The notes beneath the pieces are model-generated. The model made no database searches, had not been told where the DNA came from, and was given only the letters and a program-made list of their open reading frames with translations. This document shows positions 46,089 to 56,169 of a stretch of 64,000 bases of DNA, piece by piece; the first letter of the stretch is position 1; the number at the start of each line of letters is the position of its first letter. The translations under genes were made by a program, and so were the position numbers. The DNA is taken from NCBI GenBank assembly GCA_031841125.1, contig CM063106.1:29783501-29847500 (forward strand), in the 5' to 3' direction. Source of the stretch: Acanthococcus lagerstroemiae (lineage: Eukaryota; Arthropoda; Insecta; Hemiptera; Eriococcidae).

Positions 46089-46258
46089 AGCACTTCCTAC
46101 CAGAGATGAACACTAGATCATATGATCTTCAGAACAGAAATATCGTAATCTAAGTCGTGCAGCAGCCACAAAGGTGGACATAGATGGCTTGAACTTAATA
46201 GGCACTACCTACTAAAGATCGACTCAAACTCATATGATATTCAGAACAGAAATATCGA
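46089..46258. repeat. Direct duplication of about 57 bp
   Basis: GCACTTCCTACCAGAGAT...CATATGATCTTCAGAACAGA (two stretches) at about 46090-46145 recurs with changes at about 46202-46258, both ending TTCAGAACAGAAATATCG. This is perhaps a duplicated left end of the element that follows. Confidence 0.6.
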
Positions 46259-47101
46259 AAACGACCGTACGTCATCGAAATTCGCGTTCATCTGTGTCAA
46301 GTGAGGCGAAGATCGTTAGTAAATCCCATCTCACAGTTCATCGATCATCGATCATATAATACTTGAATAGAGTAGCGTGTGTTGGAACTTAAAAGACGAA
46401 ATGTAGGTTATAAGGTTGTGCCGCACAGAGTGCGCTAACTTAACACCATCAGCAAAATGATTATTAGATTCATTGGGATGTGGAATGGCATGTAGGAGCG
46501 CTAATGTGCTGTGTGCACCTCATAATAAAAGGTTTAGTGATCATTAGAAGGAAGTAACATTGCCGTAAATGGGAACTAGGTTTTTTTTTCAAAAAAGCAT
46601 AAAAAAAAAGAAATGACGGACATGCTTTAAATTTGAACTGCAGAGAGCTACATAATATTCGAACTTGCGAATAAAAATTTAATATGTCAGGTAACAAAAT
46701 TAATAGAAGTGCGGTAAAGTAAGAAATGACAGCTGTATTTTCAAACAACGCTTCATTTTTTAAGTATCCTTAAATGGAAAAAATCACTTGAAAATTAGGT
46801 GTTTCTTCTCCATGATCACGCAATGATGGTTCACAAAACATCCGCTAGATGTCAGTCACTTTGATTCCGAGTCCCAATGACTTTTTTTTTATTTCTAAAA
46901 TGATCGACGATCATAATCTAAGAGCGAAAGAATAAGAAAAATCGGCGAAATCAAGATCTAAAGATTACAAGATCATGATCTTTTCCACGATCCAAGATTT
47001 TTTTTCTTCAAAATAATCTTTTGATCTGGATCTGTCATATTTTTCAATTTTTTAAATGATCTGCATCTCAGATCTTTGGCTTCATGATATGCTCATCCCT
47101 A
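46101..47101. mobile_element. Possible hAT-like element, word GATCATGATC
   Basis: The left terminus CAGAGATGAACAC and right terminus (other strand) TAGGGATGAGCATATC resemble hAT ends. Words such as GATCATATGATC, TCATCGATCATCGATC and AAGATCATGATC cluster near both ends. Flanks CTTCCTAC and CTATTTAC agree at only 5 of 8, so the boundaries are provisional. Confidence 0.4.
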
Positions 47102-47478
47102 CTATTTACTATTCTTATAAAACAGTCTTCCGAGTTTCACGAAAATGACGACCCCCACCTATCGTTTTTCACATTTAGCAAATTGACAAGTTCATATGCT
47201 TAGTTGGCCAATTCCTGCTTCTTAAGAATTTTTTTTTGGCTTAACGATTGAAGAAGAATGTTAGAAAATGTTTAATTTTTTCGCTTAAATGGTTAGAAGC
47301 TGTTAAGCTCTCGCTCCCTCTATGAATTTGCTTCGCTATGGCTCTAATGAAAATCTGTAAATTTTCCAACTTTTATGGTTCTTTCATGTATTCCACCCAT
47401 TTTCGCCTTATCTGCAACGTTCACTCTCCGTGCCACCAGTTGAAACCTGTTCGATTGTTCTCAGACTTGCAGGGGATT
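47102..47478. other. Non-coding, nothing recognised
   Basis: No gene or repeat boundary recognised. Confidence 0.4.
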
Positions 47479-47531
47479 ATTTTATTGTCATTCCTTTTGT
47501 AGGGTGTGCCAATTCACTTTTCCTTCTTCTG

Positions 47532-47575
47532 TATTCCAGAGCGCTTTCGGCTGTTATGCCATCATCAGTGGAGTG
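47532..47575 (-). ncRNA. Hammerhead-like ribozyme, inverted copy
   Basis: On the minus strand, CTGATGA is the complement of 47562-47568 and GAAA of 47545-47548. The stem I strands are CACTCCA and TGGAATA. It can also pair with the plus-strand units, which would compete with the ribozyme fold. Confidence 0.6.
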
Positions 47576-47619
47576 TACTCCACTGATGATGGCATAACAG
47601 CCGAAAGCGCTCTGGAATA
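47576..47619 (+). ncRNA. Hammerhead-like ribozyme, tandem unit 1
   Basis: TACTCCA (47576-47582, stem I), CTGATGA (47583-47589), T, then stem II GGC/GCC with loop ATAACA (47591-47602), GAAA (47603-47606), GCGC, the CTC triplet as likely cleavage site (to 47612), TGGAATA (47613-47619), pairing with TACTCCA at 6 of 7 positions. All invariant core blocks are intact. Stem III is minimal (AGCGCT is self-complementary), the form that in Penelope-like elements is thought to work best as a dimer, and here two units lie in tandem. Confidence 0.7.
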
Positions 47620-47634
47620 CAGAAGAAGGAAAAG

Positions 47635-47678
47635 TACTCCACTGATGATGGCATAACAGCCGAAAGCGCTCTGGAATA
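47635..47678 (+). ncRNA. Hammerhead-like ribozyme, tandem unit 2
   Basis: Identical to unit 1: CTGATGA at 47642-47648, GAAA at 47662-47665, stem I strands 47635-47641 and 47672-47678. Confidence 0.7.
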
Positions 47679-47767
47679 CAGAAGAAGGAAAAGTGAATTG
47701 GCACATCCTACAGAAGGAATATTACCAAGTTCACTCACACTCCAAAATGGACACAATTTTATTGTCA

Positions 47768-49530
47768 GTTGAAACAACTTGGAAGACTGAACTATCGATC
47801 TGAAGAAAGTTCAAACATAAGGACCACCCTACTATACGTTTTCCTCTCCGAAACTAAGATGGCCTATGGATCAAATTGGTTCAACCACTTCATTTTGAAT
47901 TTTAGAAGGGGGTATTGGGATCAGATCTTAGATACTGTTAGATTACTAAGCTTCAAAAGAAGCTCATCTGTGATGGAAGTGACATGATTCTAATATAAAA
48001 ATGTCTCCCTCGGTGACTAGAAAATTTCGGAGCTATGTACTGACCATGTGGGCTTATTTCGTTTACTTACGCGAAGTATATTTTTGTCTTCGTCGTGCCT
48101 GAAGGAAACATCGTTCAGTGTAGTGGCTGTTGGTTATCATCTAGTCTGGAAATGCAGCGTATTACAGATGCTCGTCTTTTGGTATACGCTGATGGCTGCA
48201 GCGAACCGGCGCAGCGATTTGAGTATATGATCACATGTGTTTCGCATTTATACGTCCGGAATTACAAACCTCGATACACGATTAAAATGTAGATAGTTCG
48301 GGGTACGAAGATTGAAATGATAAATAACCATGGTTGTATGAATGAAGTTCAGTCTGACAAATTAGCCTTCGTTTATAAGAATATTTGAGCCCGAACTTTG
48401 GCGCGGCGAAGACGAATAATCGTTATCCGAATGAGGCGTTGAAAAATGTATAATAGTCGGTTTTGTCGGTACTTGGTGCATATATTAGAATAGCATGTAT
48501 TCCTCGATTTAATCAGCTAAGGTTGGCCTGTTCACTGCTCCTTCTGAACAGAGTGTACTACAGTATGATGGAGTGCTGATACTGCATTAAAGATGGATGG
48601 AATTAGGATTTCTGGATTGTGGTTCTCGCCCAACGTTTGTGTCTTAATCGATACAACCTAATTATGGTAGAACTTGGTTAAATGAAGTCGTTAGAAGCAC
48701 AGTTTGATGCCCCTTGACTATCTAGAGTTTGTTTTTGTCTTGAATGACTCTTATGAGCTAGAGCAGAACTTCTTCAAAATGTTTTAGAGTTATTCTGTCT
48801 TATTCTCTCGAAGTTAAGTCAGAGTTAACGTATCTCTGCATAACGGCCCGAAAAGTCATGCGTTTTTGCTATGGCCTCGGGTATTACTTAAGTTTCTTGA
48901 CGTAGAAGCACTTGGAGAGGAGAGCTATAGAGCTCGTTCGAAGCTGTCTCGTTTTAGACGTTATTGTGACGGATATTGGGATTTAAACTTAGAGTTTCAA
49001 GTGTTGGCAGCCCTGCGATATGTGAGAGTGATCACGTCTGGTTTACCGTAAGCGTGTAACAAACTTCAACCATCATTGAATCGATTAGAAATTGACTTTC
49101 AAAGAAAATTTTCCTAAATTCGACTGCATCATCGCCAAAAAATTAAATTATAATCAGTTTTACTGGCAGAATGATTTTTACTCGGTATTCTGCCCTACTG
49201 AAGATAGCAGTGTTTCTATTAATTTGAAAGTACACATGATCACTCACTCATTTTCACCCGCTAACACCCGCGCAGGTAATTTTGCAGCGCGCTCTAGTGC
49301 AGGTTTAAATCCCAATGAGAAGTGTTTTTCCAAAATGTCTTTCATGAGAAAAGACGGTGATTATTGTTTACTACTTTCCATTGCCCCTCCCAGAGAAAAA
49401 CATTTATAATGAAAATACTCGAGAATATTCGCCAACTCGTGAGAAAAGTCTTCCGAATCTTAAACAAGCCTGCGAGAGGCTTCAAGTTTCATGATATTCT
49501 CAGTATGGAAGAGGCTTATTGACTCGTAAA
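47768..49530. other. Non-coding, nothing recognised
   Basis: No supported gene. The longest frames (48866-49051 and 49092-49409) show no domain or conserved pattern that I recognise. Confidence 0.4.
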
Positions 49531-49921
49531 CAGGGCTGAGTTCAGGATTTTTGAGCCCCAGGACCCAAGCTTGGTAGAAGCCCCCCCCCCCCCCAACCTA
49601 CAGTGGCCGAGAAAAACTTAAATGTCAAGGCTTAAATAATTCGTGTGTATACCTATTTAAAAAAAAAAAATTGAAATCTGAGTCTTAATGAATGATTTTA
49701 GTGATTTGTGGTGTGGTACTTATGGTAATTTTTTGGGGATTTGTAATTTTCTGAGGGGAGGAGGGAGGGAGTTCGTGTATATGGGTGGGTAACCGATTCG
49801 GGATTGGCAATTAGTTTGTGTTTTTATTTCTAGTGTTTTTTTATTTTTATTTGATGGAAGACCAATGTTGTTGAGGTCCCGGGCCCCGGGTCTCGTGAGT
49901 ACATCCCTGAGTCCAGCCCTG
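49531..49921. mobile_element. hAT-like MITE, 391 bp
   Basis: The left terminus CAGGGCTGAGTTCAGG and right terminus (other strand) CAGGGCTGGACTCAGG match at 13 of 16. A long C run lies at about 49587-49602. The flanking 8-mers (CTCGTAAA and CTTCTACG) agree at only four positions, so the target duplication has decayed or the assignment is wrong. Confidence 0.6.
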
Positions 49922-49924
49922 CTT

Positions 49925-50760
49925 CTACGGAAGTATGGACGAATTTCGCAGTCCCTTAAATAAGCGTGGAAGAGTCTTGCAGACTTTTAACCGAATCGTC
50001 AAAGGACTTGGAGGAGTTTCAAACGTCTTAAAAGTCTTGATCAAGTCTGAGTCATGAAAAATTTTTAACGAATTTTAAACACGTTTTTAAGAACGTCTGG
50101 GAGTCTTGCACTGGTCTCAAGGTATCCTACATAAGTGTGAAAGAGTTTATGAAAGTCTTGATTGAATATTAAATAATCTGAATAAAGTTTAAAAGAGTTA
50201 TGAAAACGCAGCAGATTTTGAACAATAGTGTAAAAGAGTCTTGTACAAATCTGAGATTATCTTGAAGAGTCGTAAATAAGCATTCAAGAATCTTAGTCAA
50301 CTTCGAGGAGTCTTATAGTAGTATACGAGGCTTAGAGAGCTTCGAACAAGTATTAAATTCAGAAAATCTTGATCATCCCTCGACGCAGAATAACTATTTG
50401 GACAGGAAGGTCATGACACATTTCTTTCCCTTAAGGTGTAAAAAACGAACTTTTTCGCTTAAACCTGTCAACATTTGAGAATGTTTTATGTACTCGGCTC
50501 ACGAACTCGATTTCGTAACCCTTTTTCTATTTCGAAACCACTGCTTTCAGACGATCTAACTAGGGCTTTGTCTTGAAGACCCTCATATTATTCTTAACGC
50601 GTCATGAAGAGTGATACACGAGTTTTGAAAAAACTCAACGAGTCTTAAACAACCTTAAAAAAGCCTTAAAGAGTCTGAAACAAGACTAAGAGAGCTTAAA
50701 AAATGCTTAAACGGATAATGAAGGGTCTTAGCTAATCTTAAAGACTGCCCTCTCCCCGCG
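49925..50760. repeat. Long word array AGTCTTAA
   Basis: Dozens of AGTCTT, GAGTCTTG and AGTCTTAAA words in one orientation, dense at 49950-50350 and 50600-50760 with a word-poor centre at about 50380-50600. It is the reverse-complement word of the array at 33045-33780. Confidence 0.6.
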
Positions 50761-51784
50761 GGAAAAATCGAATGGTATTGTGATGAAAATTAAATATTCT
50801 TGAAAAATTGTCGCTCAAATGAGAACCCAGTATTAAGTTTTGTAGTATTTAGCAGCAACTTTTGAAAAACATACTATTTCATTTTCTATGTCAATAAGAA
50901 AACAGCTAAAATCGTTCTACCTTTGAAATATTGCTCCCTTATTAGTTCGCTCAATTTCTGTTTTTAGGACAAAAGAAAACCATCCAGTTTTCGTAAGAGA
51001 TCAAGTTATTTCTTCATATTCCGGACTGCCCCTCCAAGATAATCTTTTGAATCCGACATTGGATCAATAATCGAAAAATCCGTTTCTTTTTTTTCCTTTC
51101 CTTATTTCCTCTTTTCCTTGTCCTATTTTCCTCGTGTTTTTCTAGATGCCCTCTTGTAGTCGAGTGCCTGTCCCGGGGACATGAGTCCGGTAACTCCTTA
51201 GGAACATATATGGCTCCAACCAGTCACTCTTAGAAACGATAAAGAGAGCCGTCAGTGACCTAAAATGACTAAATATGTCCCAAAATGACTGTATTGGACC
51301 TCGAATTAGCCAAGATTAGTTGCCTAAACAGAATGTTCTCTGTGGGGGAAGGGTTATTCAAAAATTTTGGATGTGTGTATGTACTAATGGTGGTTATACA
51401 AAATTCTGCCCAAATTTTGACTGACTAATAGAAAAGAATTTTGAGTCTAGAGTGTTGTTGACAAGTTCCAAGATTTCACTTTTCCCTGACACTGAAGGAA
51501 TACACTCCTTCCCCTTCTCCCATATTTACAAAACTGAACAAGTGTGACAGGAACGAATCTTGTAAAAAGCTGTCATCATCGACCGAAAATACCGAAAGAA
51601 ACTTCATTTTGGTCTTTGTCCCCCTCCCCCCCAATTTGGAAAATGAAATCATCTGGGAGTCAATCGTCAGTTTAAGACCTTGATAACATTTGATTTTTAC
51701 TCCCCAAATTTGGAAAATAAAATCATCTGGGAGTCAATCGTCAATTTAGACATAGCTACTTATGGTGTATTCTTGTTTCTAACA
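50761..51784. other. Non-coding; one short direct repeat
   Basis: No gene. AAATGAAATCATCTGGGAGT (51641-51660) recurs, with one base changed, at 51715-51734, a direct duplication about 74 bp apart. Confidence 0.45.
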
Positions 51785-52600
51785 TCATTTTATTTTTATT
51801 TTTATTTTACCGCCGTTCATTCATCGTAACATCTGGCCCCGGAGTATCCGGGGGGCCGTTGTGACGTCGAATGCACCCATTTCCGGGCACTGGAATCCAT
51901 CGTCTTTTTTCACCATAAGCTGTCCCTTCCCACTCTTCCCACAGTATCCCAAATTCTTTCATAATCTCGTCCCTTCACTTTGTAGGTGGTCTACCTTTTT
52001 TTTTTTCCTTTCTGTAGGTGACCATTCTTCTGTCACATTTCCCCATTTGTCTATGTCCCTCTCCATGTGCCTGGCGAATCCTAGTGTAGCATTTAAAATT
52101 TTCTCTCCAATATCTTTCGAGCCCGTCCTTTCAAGTCGGAGCATCCTGAAGTGTGTTACTCTTAAGCTCTCGTATTGTGCCTTAGTCCAAGACCAGGTTT
52201 GTGTTCCGTAGGTGAGGGTGAGTATCTTCCACTGGTCCAGTATTTTTATTTTTCCCTTTGTGGTAAGTTACCCTTTAGCATTGCTCTGTGGGCCCAGAAA
52301 CTTTTACAAGCTTTCGCGGTTTTTGCCCTCAACTCCAGTTTCCCTCTATTTTCAAAAGCTGCCATTTGCTCTAATTATATTCCTTCACTTTTTCAATTTC
52401 TGTACCCCCACCTTTAATTTTTCCTCCGGAGTATTCGACATCAGCTTGGTTTTTGTCAAGTTCATTGTCGGAATTGAGTCCTTCTGCCATCTCTTATAAC
52501 TCCTCTATTTCATTACTTAGCAACACAACAGCATCTGCGTATCGTAGGTTATTCAGCCATCGACTCTCTAACATCATAGTTAATGACAAATGAACCGTGT
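51785..52600 (-). mobile_element. LINE family C, 3' part (decayed)
   Basis: On the minus strand, LNNLRYADAVVLLSNEIEE (near 52565-52505) is RT motif C with Asp-Asp changed to Asp-Ala. Farther downstream come a MLRLERTGSKDIGEKILNAT block (52144 onward, the usual post-RT region) and a degraded C-terminus. It ends in a plus-strand (ATTTTT)n tract at about 51787-51810, the reverse of an AAAAT-type LINE tail. Frames shift several times. The 5' truncation is near 52600. Confidence 0.75.
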
Positions 52601-53243
52601 GGACTGAGACTTTGTTTTCAAGCAAGATAATGGACAGATTTGAATTTGGTCACGCAGTGATAGTATGCGTTTTGTCAGACAGACAGCTAAGACGAAAACA
52701 AAATTCTAAGTGGTCTATTGCAGTTTTTTGTTTTTTCTAGACCTAAGCTATCCAAACGTACCAACGAGGAGAACCCATGGACAAACCGAAAAAGAAAAAT
52801 TGTTGCACAGTGTAATCGTATTGAGTTTTTTTCCTATTCCACCTGAGATTCTCGACGAAACTTCTTAGCCCCACCATTTTAAATTCTGGTAAAAATTTAT
52901 GTTTAATTTGGAGGGTGGGGGTCCTCGGTGTAATTCAAATCGGCTCCAGTTCATTACTTTTTGTTTTTCATATTATGTTATAATCACATTGTCGTAAAGT
53001 GAAGCCGAGTATTTCGCTTTGTTATGAGGTACTATAAATACGGATCCGAGTTTCAACCTTTGATTCAGGAAGAGCAATGCTTTTATTGACCCTCGACGTT
53101 GCGGCCCCGTTCTGCGCTCAGACATTCTCTGATGTTAACCCATACCGACGGCTCGAAGTTTCTTGCAAACAACAGTGAATTTCTTACATATCACAACTAC
53201 ATAATATGTAATTCCGAAACGTAAACATTGAATGTGAAGACCA
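52601..53243. other. Non-coding, nothing recognised
   Basis: No supported gene. It lies downstream of the minus-strand candidate at 53244-53926. Confidence 0.4.
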
Positions 53244-53926
53244 TTACATAATAGTTATCGAACGACGTGGATTATCGGACCCGAACATGTCTTTGCACCA
53301 GTTGTTCGATAATTTTTCCGTATGGAAATTGGTCAGTTTGCTGTCAACACGGTGAAAATACTTTCTTAATCCACCGACCCTGGAGTAATCGAGATTCTCA
53401 TCCTTGTGATCATTTTTATCCGTACAAAATTCGAGCCCTTTCTGACCGACCGTTGTTCGCGTCGTTCCTTCTGCTTCCAGTCCTCCGGACTCTTCCGCCC
53501 TGGCACTGGTGAAGGCATTTAAAATGCTCCAACCTTCGGTACCGGATTCTTCATCGTTGTCGTTCACCGCTATATCGACTCGCAGATCGTATCTCAGTAA
53601 CGAGTGTACATCATTCCGGAAAAACGTAGATCGAAAATTGAACAAGGTCATGCAGAGTACAGCCGCTCCAATACTCATGTAATACAGCATGTCGAAGAAC
53701 ATCGTACGCTCCGTCGGGTAACTTTGGTATGTTGCCTCGCAAATTTCGAAAAACAAAATGTAACTCGCCGCGCAATCCGGAAATATGAAAACGTCAGATT
53801 GTCAAAATCCATTCCAACAACGAATGAGTAACCTTCAGTCGACTCGACGTTGCAGAAACTCGAGTAATTAAAGAATTCCCATGGAAAAGAGACCAAAAAC
53901 GAGAACCGTTGGAGCAGACACAACAC
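53244..53926 (-). pseudogene. Candidate membrane-protein gene fragment, frame-disrupted
   Basis: Two overlapping minus frames read like consecutive parts of one protein. The upstream one (53926 to about 53780) includes FFNYSSFCNVESTEGYSFVV; the other (open from about 53801 to the stop near 53244) includes LFFEICEATYQSYPTERTMF, one likely membrane segment (MFFDMLYYMSIGAAVLCMTL) and an acidic hydrophilic tail (NDNDEESGTEG). A one-base shift near 53780 would join them; no ATG start or good splice site lies between. Composition is unlike the repeats around it. An insect chemoreceptor (Gr/Or) remnant is my guess from the hydrophobic pattern only; no diagnostic motif is present. Confidence 0.3.
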
Positions 53927-54049
53927 TCAACCAGTTATATGTATGTAAATAAATACCGGTGTATTCGACAAATAATGAGCAGTACAATGCCGTTATACTT
54001 GCGTGAGATTAATATAAAAGCCAACAACGATCTTTTCGCTCGATGCGAG

Positions 54050-54235
54050 GGGTTTTCCATGCAGAATGAGAAGTCTAACCTGCTGGAGGAGTATACGTAT
54101 TTAGAGAATCTTGAGGAATCTTAATGGGAATCTCCTGGGTCCAAATGCATCTCAACCAGGTCTGAGCCTAAGATGAGTCTTGAGAAAGTCAAAATAAGTC
54201 TCGGGGCAGTCTTAACGAGTCGTAAATTGTTACGC
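54050..54235. repeat. Short word array, AATCTTGAG/AGTCTTGAG type
   Basis: About eight words (GAATCTTGAGGAATCTTAAT, GAGTCTTGAG, AGTCTCGGG, AGTCTTAACGAG) in the same orientation as the array at 49925-50760. Confidence 0.45.
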
Positions 54236-54489
54236 ACAGGCCCCAGTTGTGTAACATGGTAAATAGTATTCTAAATACTACATTTTATACTATCCTAGAG
54301 CTGCTACAAACCCCCCTGGCAGGGTTCACCCCGCCGTCACCACTTTCTAGCGTCAACACGCGTACCAAGTTAACGCTGAGTGAACGTTGCCTCGGTCAGT
54401 AGGGTGCCTCATACCTGGCAGGACAGCGAGAATCCGATGAAAGGAAAGGCGAAATGGGTGCCCAAGGCATCCTCAAGACGTTCATCTGG

Positions 54490-54620
54490 TTACCGATGCG
54501 ATACTCGAAAGGGTAGTTTCCGGGGACAGGGGTGCGGTGTGTGCGGAGTCGCTTCGGCATGCGTGCATTACCATACGGTCCACCAAGTGACTACATTTTT
54601 AATAAGATGGTCGCCTGAAA
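54490..54620 (+). repeat. Repeat family C, copy 3
   Basis: GATGCGATACTCGAAAGGGT, AGTTTCCGGGG, GGCATGCGTGCAT and CCATACGGTCCACCA follow the same order as the 101-bp insertion at 6789-6889 (reverse complement). Here the copy is GC-rich and no clear duplication flanks it. Confidence 0.6.
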
Positions 54621-55012
54621 GTCCACAAATATGAAAAATCAGCTAATGTATAAGAGAAGATAAAGTAGGTAACCTACCTTGCATGTAAAATGCGAGATAC
54701 CGAAGAATTCACCCGCCGTAAAGAAGCCAATAAGTAATTATATCCCTCAGTACCTGGAATTTTTAACCCTCAACCATTTCCCCAATTGGTGCTTCTGTGT
54801 TCACCTTGAAGTCGAATTAATATGCGAAGTAGATTCAGCGATCTCGGAAATGGAACAGTTGATATTTCGTTTTCAGTTTTGACAAGTTCACGAACCGGGG
54901 TAAGGACGATGTGGCTAGGGAAAGTAATTTTAGACATATCAGTGAGTGTAGAGAGCTTCCTTGTCTCATTCCTACTCAGAAATGAACTCATTTTATTTTG
55001 TTCGGGGACCTT
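54621..55012. other. Non-coding, nothing recognised
   Basis: No supported gene; short ORFs on both strands are chance. Confidence 0.4.
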
Positions 55013-55903
55013 GATTGACGCAGAGAACTCGAGTTGCGTCCATTTTCACAATTTTCAATCGAGTTCCGTCCCGAGTAATCCATGGGGTTGCGTCCCACGA
55101 TATCGAATTCCGTCCCACATACTTGCGAATTGCGGCCCGTGTACTTCCGATTTCCGTCCTGTAGTGCTGTAACCTGCTGCAACATGTAACGTACATATCG
55201 AAATGTATGATGTTTATTTGAAATATATTCATTCGACTTCAACATAAAAAATATAAAAATTTTAAATAAACTTTAATTACATGTAGGTATACAACTGGAA
55301 AAATGCAATATAAAGTATGAGGCGTGTAGAAATAGACTGAAATTCAAAATACAAAAAGGGTTAGGCGAGAGGATGTAAAAATACGACGTGATTGTGGTTC
55401 ATATGAGATTCATAAATTTCTTCTCGGACATTCATTTTGAAATGTGCTTTGCAAATTTTCTCGCAGCAAACCCACCTTCGAACACGCCTGTGGAAGCGAA
55501 ATTTGAAACCGTCAATAATTTTTAGTTCTTTTCCCTTTTCACTAAACATGTTAAGATCGATATGAGACGTCATGATTTCGCGAAATGCAACACTCGACAG
55601 GGTCATTCCCACCCGATTACTAACTTTATTTGCTGAAACGTATTGCTCATGCATACAGATTACAGACATTTGCAACGGACAAGATGATAAATGCGAGTCT
55701 GGGATACTTGCTTTTGCTGGATAAGTAGGCTATATACCTTTTATAAGGGGACGGAATTCGCAATGCCTCTGGACGGAATTCCAAATGTCTCCGGACGGAA
55801 TTCCAAATTTTTCGCGGACGGAATTCGTCGCTTACTGTCGGACGGAACTCACTACCCCCTTCATTTCCCACTTCGGACGGAACTCGAGTCCAGCCGATTG
55901 ACG
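55013..55903. mobile_element. MULE-like element with GAATTCCGTCC arrays around a FLYWCH ORF
   Basis: Exact 8-bp target duplication GATTGACG at 55013-55020 and 55896-55903. The element is 55021-55895 (875 bp). Inside the left end six GARTTSCGTCC words lie between 55031 and 55160; inside the right end six GGACGGAAYTC words lie between 55749 and 55885, in opposite orientation, spaced about 20-30 bp. The outermost words share ACTCGAGTTSCGTCC. The centre encodes a FLYWCH zinc-finger protein. FLYWCH fingers accompany MULE transposases in animals, and the word resembles that at the MULE fragment at 8 kb, so a Mutator-like assignment is favoured over hAT. Confidence 0.75.
55361..55669 (-). CDS. Transposon-encoded FLYWCH-type zinc-finger protein, 102 aa
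   Basis: Starting at the ATG at 55667-55669 (an upstream in-frame TTG is not needed), the frame encodes 102 residues and ends with TAA at 55361-55363. The C-terminal half has the FLYWCH pattern: aromatic GFKFRF (54-59), RRWVCCEKICKAHFKM (64-79; W66, C68 or C69, and C73 as first ligands, A75), then NHNH (91-94; H92 and H94 as last ligands). The N-terminal 50 residues are unassigned. FLYWCH domains bind DNA through one zinc ion; in the nucleus this protein might bind the words in the flanking arms, which is inference. No catalytic domain. A host FLYWCH gene is less likely because the ORF sits precisely between the inverted arrays. Confidence 0.7.
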   Translation of the reverse strand: MSVICMHEQYVSANKVSNRVGMTLSSVAFREIMTSHIDLNMFSEKGKELKIIDGFKFRFHRRVRRWVCCEKICKAHFKMNVREEIYESHMNHNHVVFLHPLA

Positions 55904-56169
55904 AAGACGAAAAGTTTCATCGTGAAGAGTCCTCACAAGACTCGATCAAGAACAATGTAACTGTTGTTCCAGAGTCGTGACATTAGGGACGGGAACGATT
56001 CTCTAGAATCACAGTGGTCAAGTTGAAGATTCTAAGTGGATAAATAATTATACTCGTATTCGCGAAATAATACGAAATCCGTGCTAACTTTTCATATTTA
56101 AGCGCCCCTTGTCAAATGCACACTCGGTCTTTCCCCACCCGTAAACTGAGGTAGGTCTGCCCGTTGTCT

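Larger units (their letters stand above)
47479..47767. mobile_element. Penelope/retrozyme-like element with three hammerhead motifs
   Basis: The exact 12-bp direct repeat ATTTTATTGTCA at 47479-47490 and 47756-47767 flanks a 265-bp element. Its core is a 59-bp unit present as two identical tandem copies on plus (47576-47634, 47635-47693) and one inverted copy (about 47517-47575), giving a long snap-back. The outer arms continue as CCAATTCACTTTTCC / GGAAAAGTGAATTGG. Each unit contains a hammerhead-like core. Inverted-plus-tandem ends are typical of Penelope-like insertions; no RT is present. Confidence 0.75.

Noticed and set aside
47477..47777. Minus ORFs of 70-75 codons with repeated amino-acid blocks
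   Set aside because: They are translations of the repeated hammerhead units, not proteins.
49092..49409. 105-codon plus ORF
   Set aside because: No recognisable domain or neighbouring exon; length is within what chance allows in 64 kb.
33045..50760. A single giant 17-kb inverted element with the arrays at 33 kb and 50 kb as its arms
   Set aside because: The outer sequences of the two arrays do not match as inverted ends and no duplication flanks them; only the word is shared.
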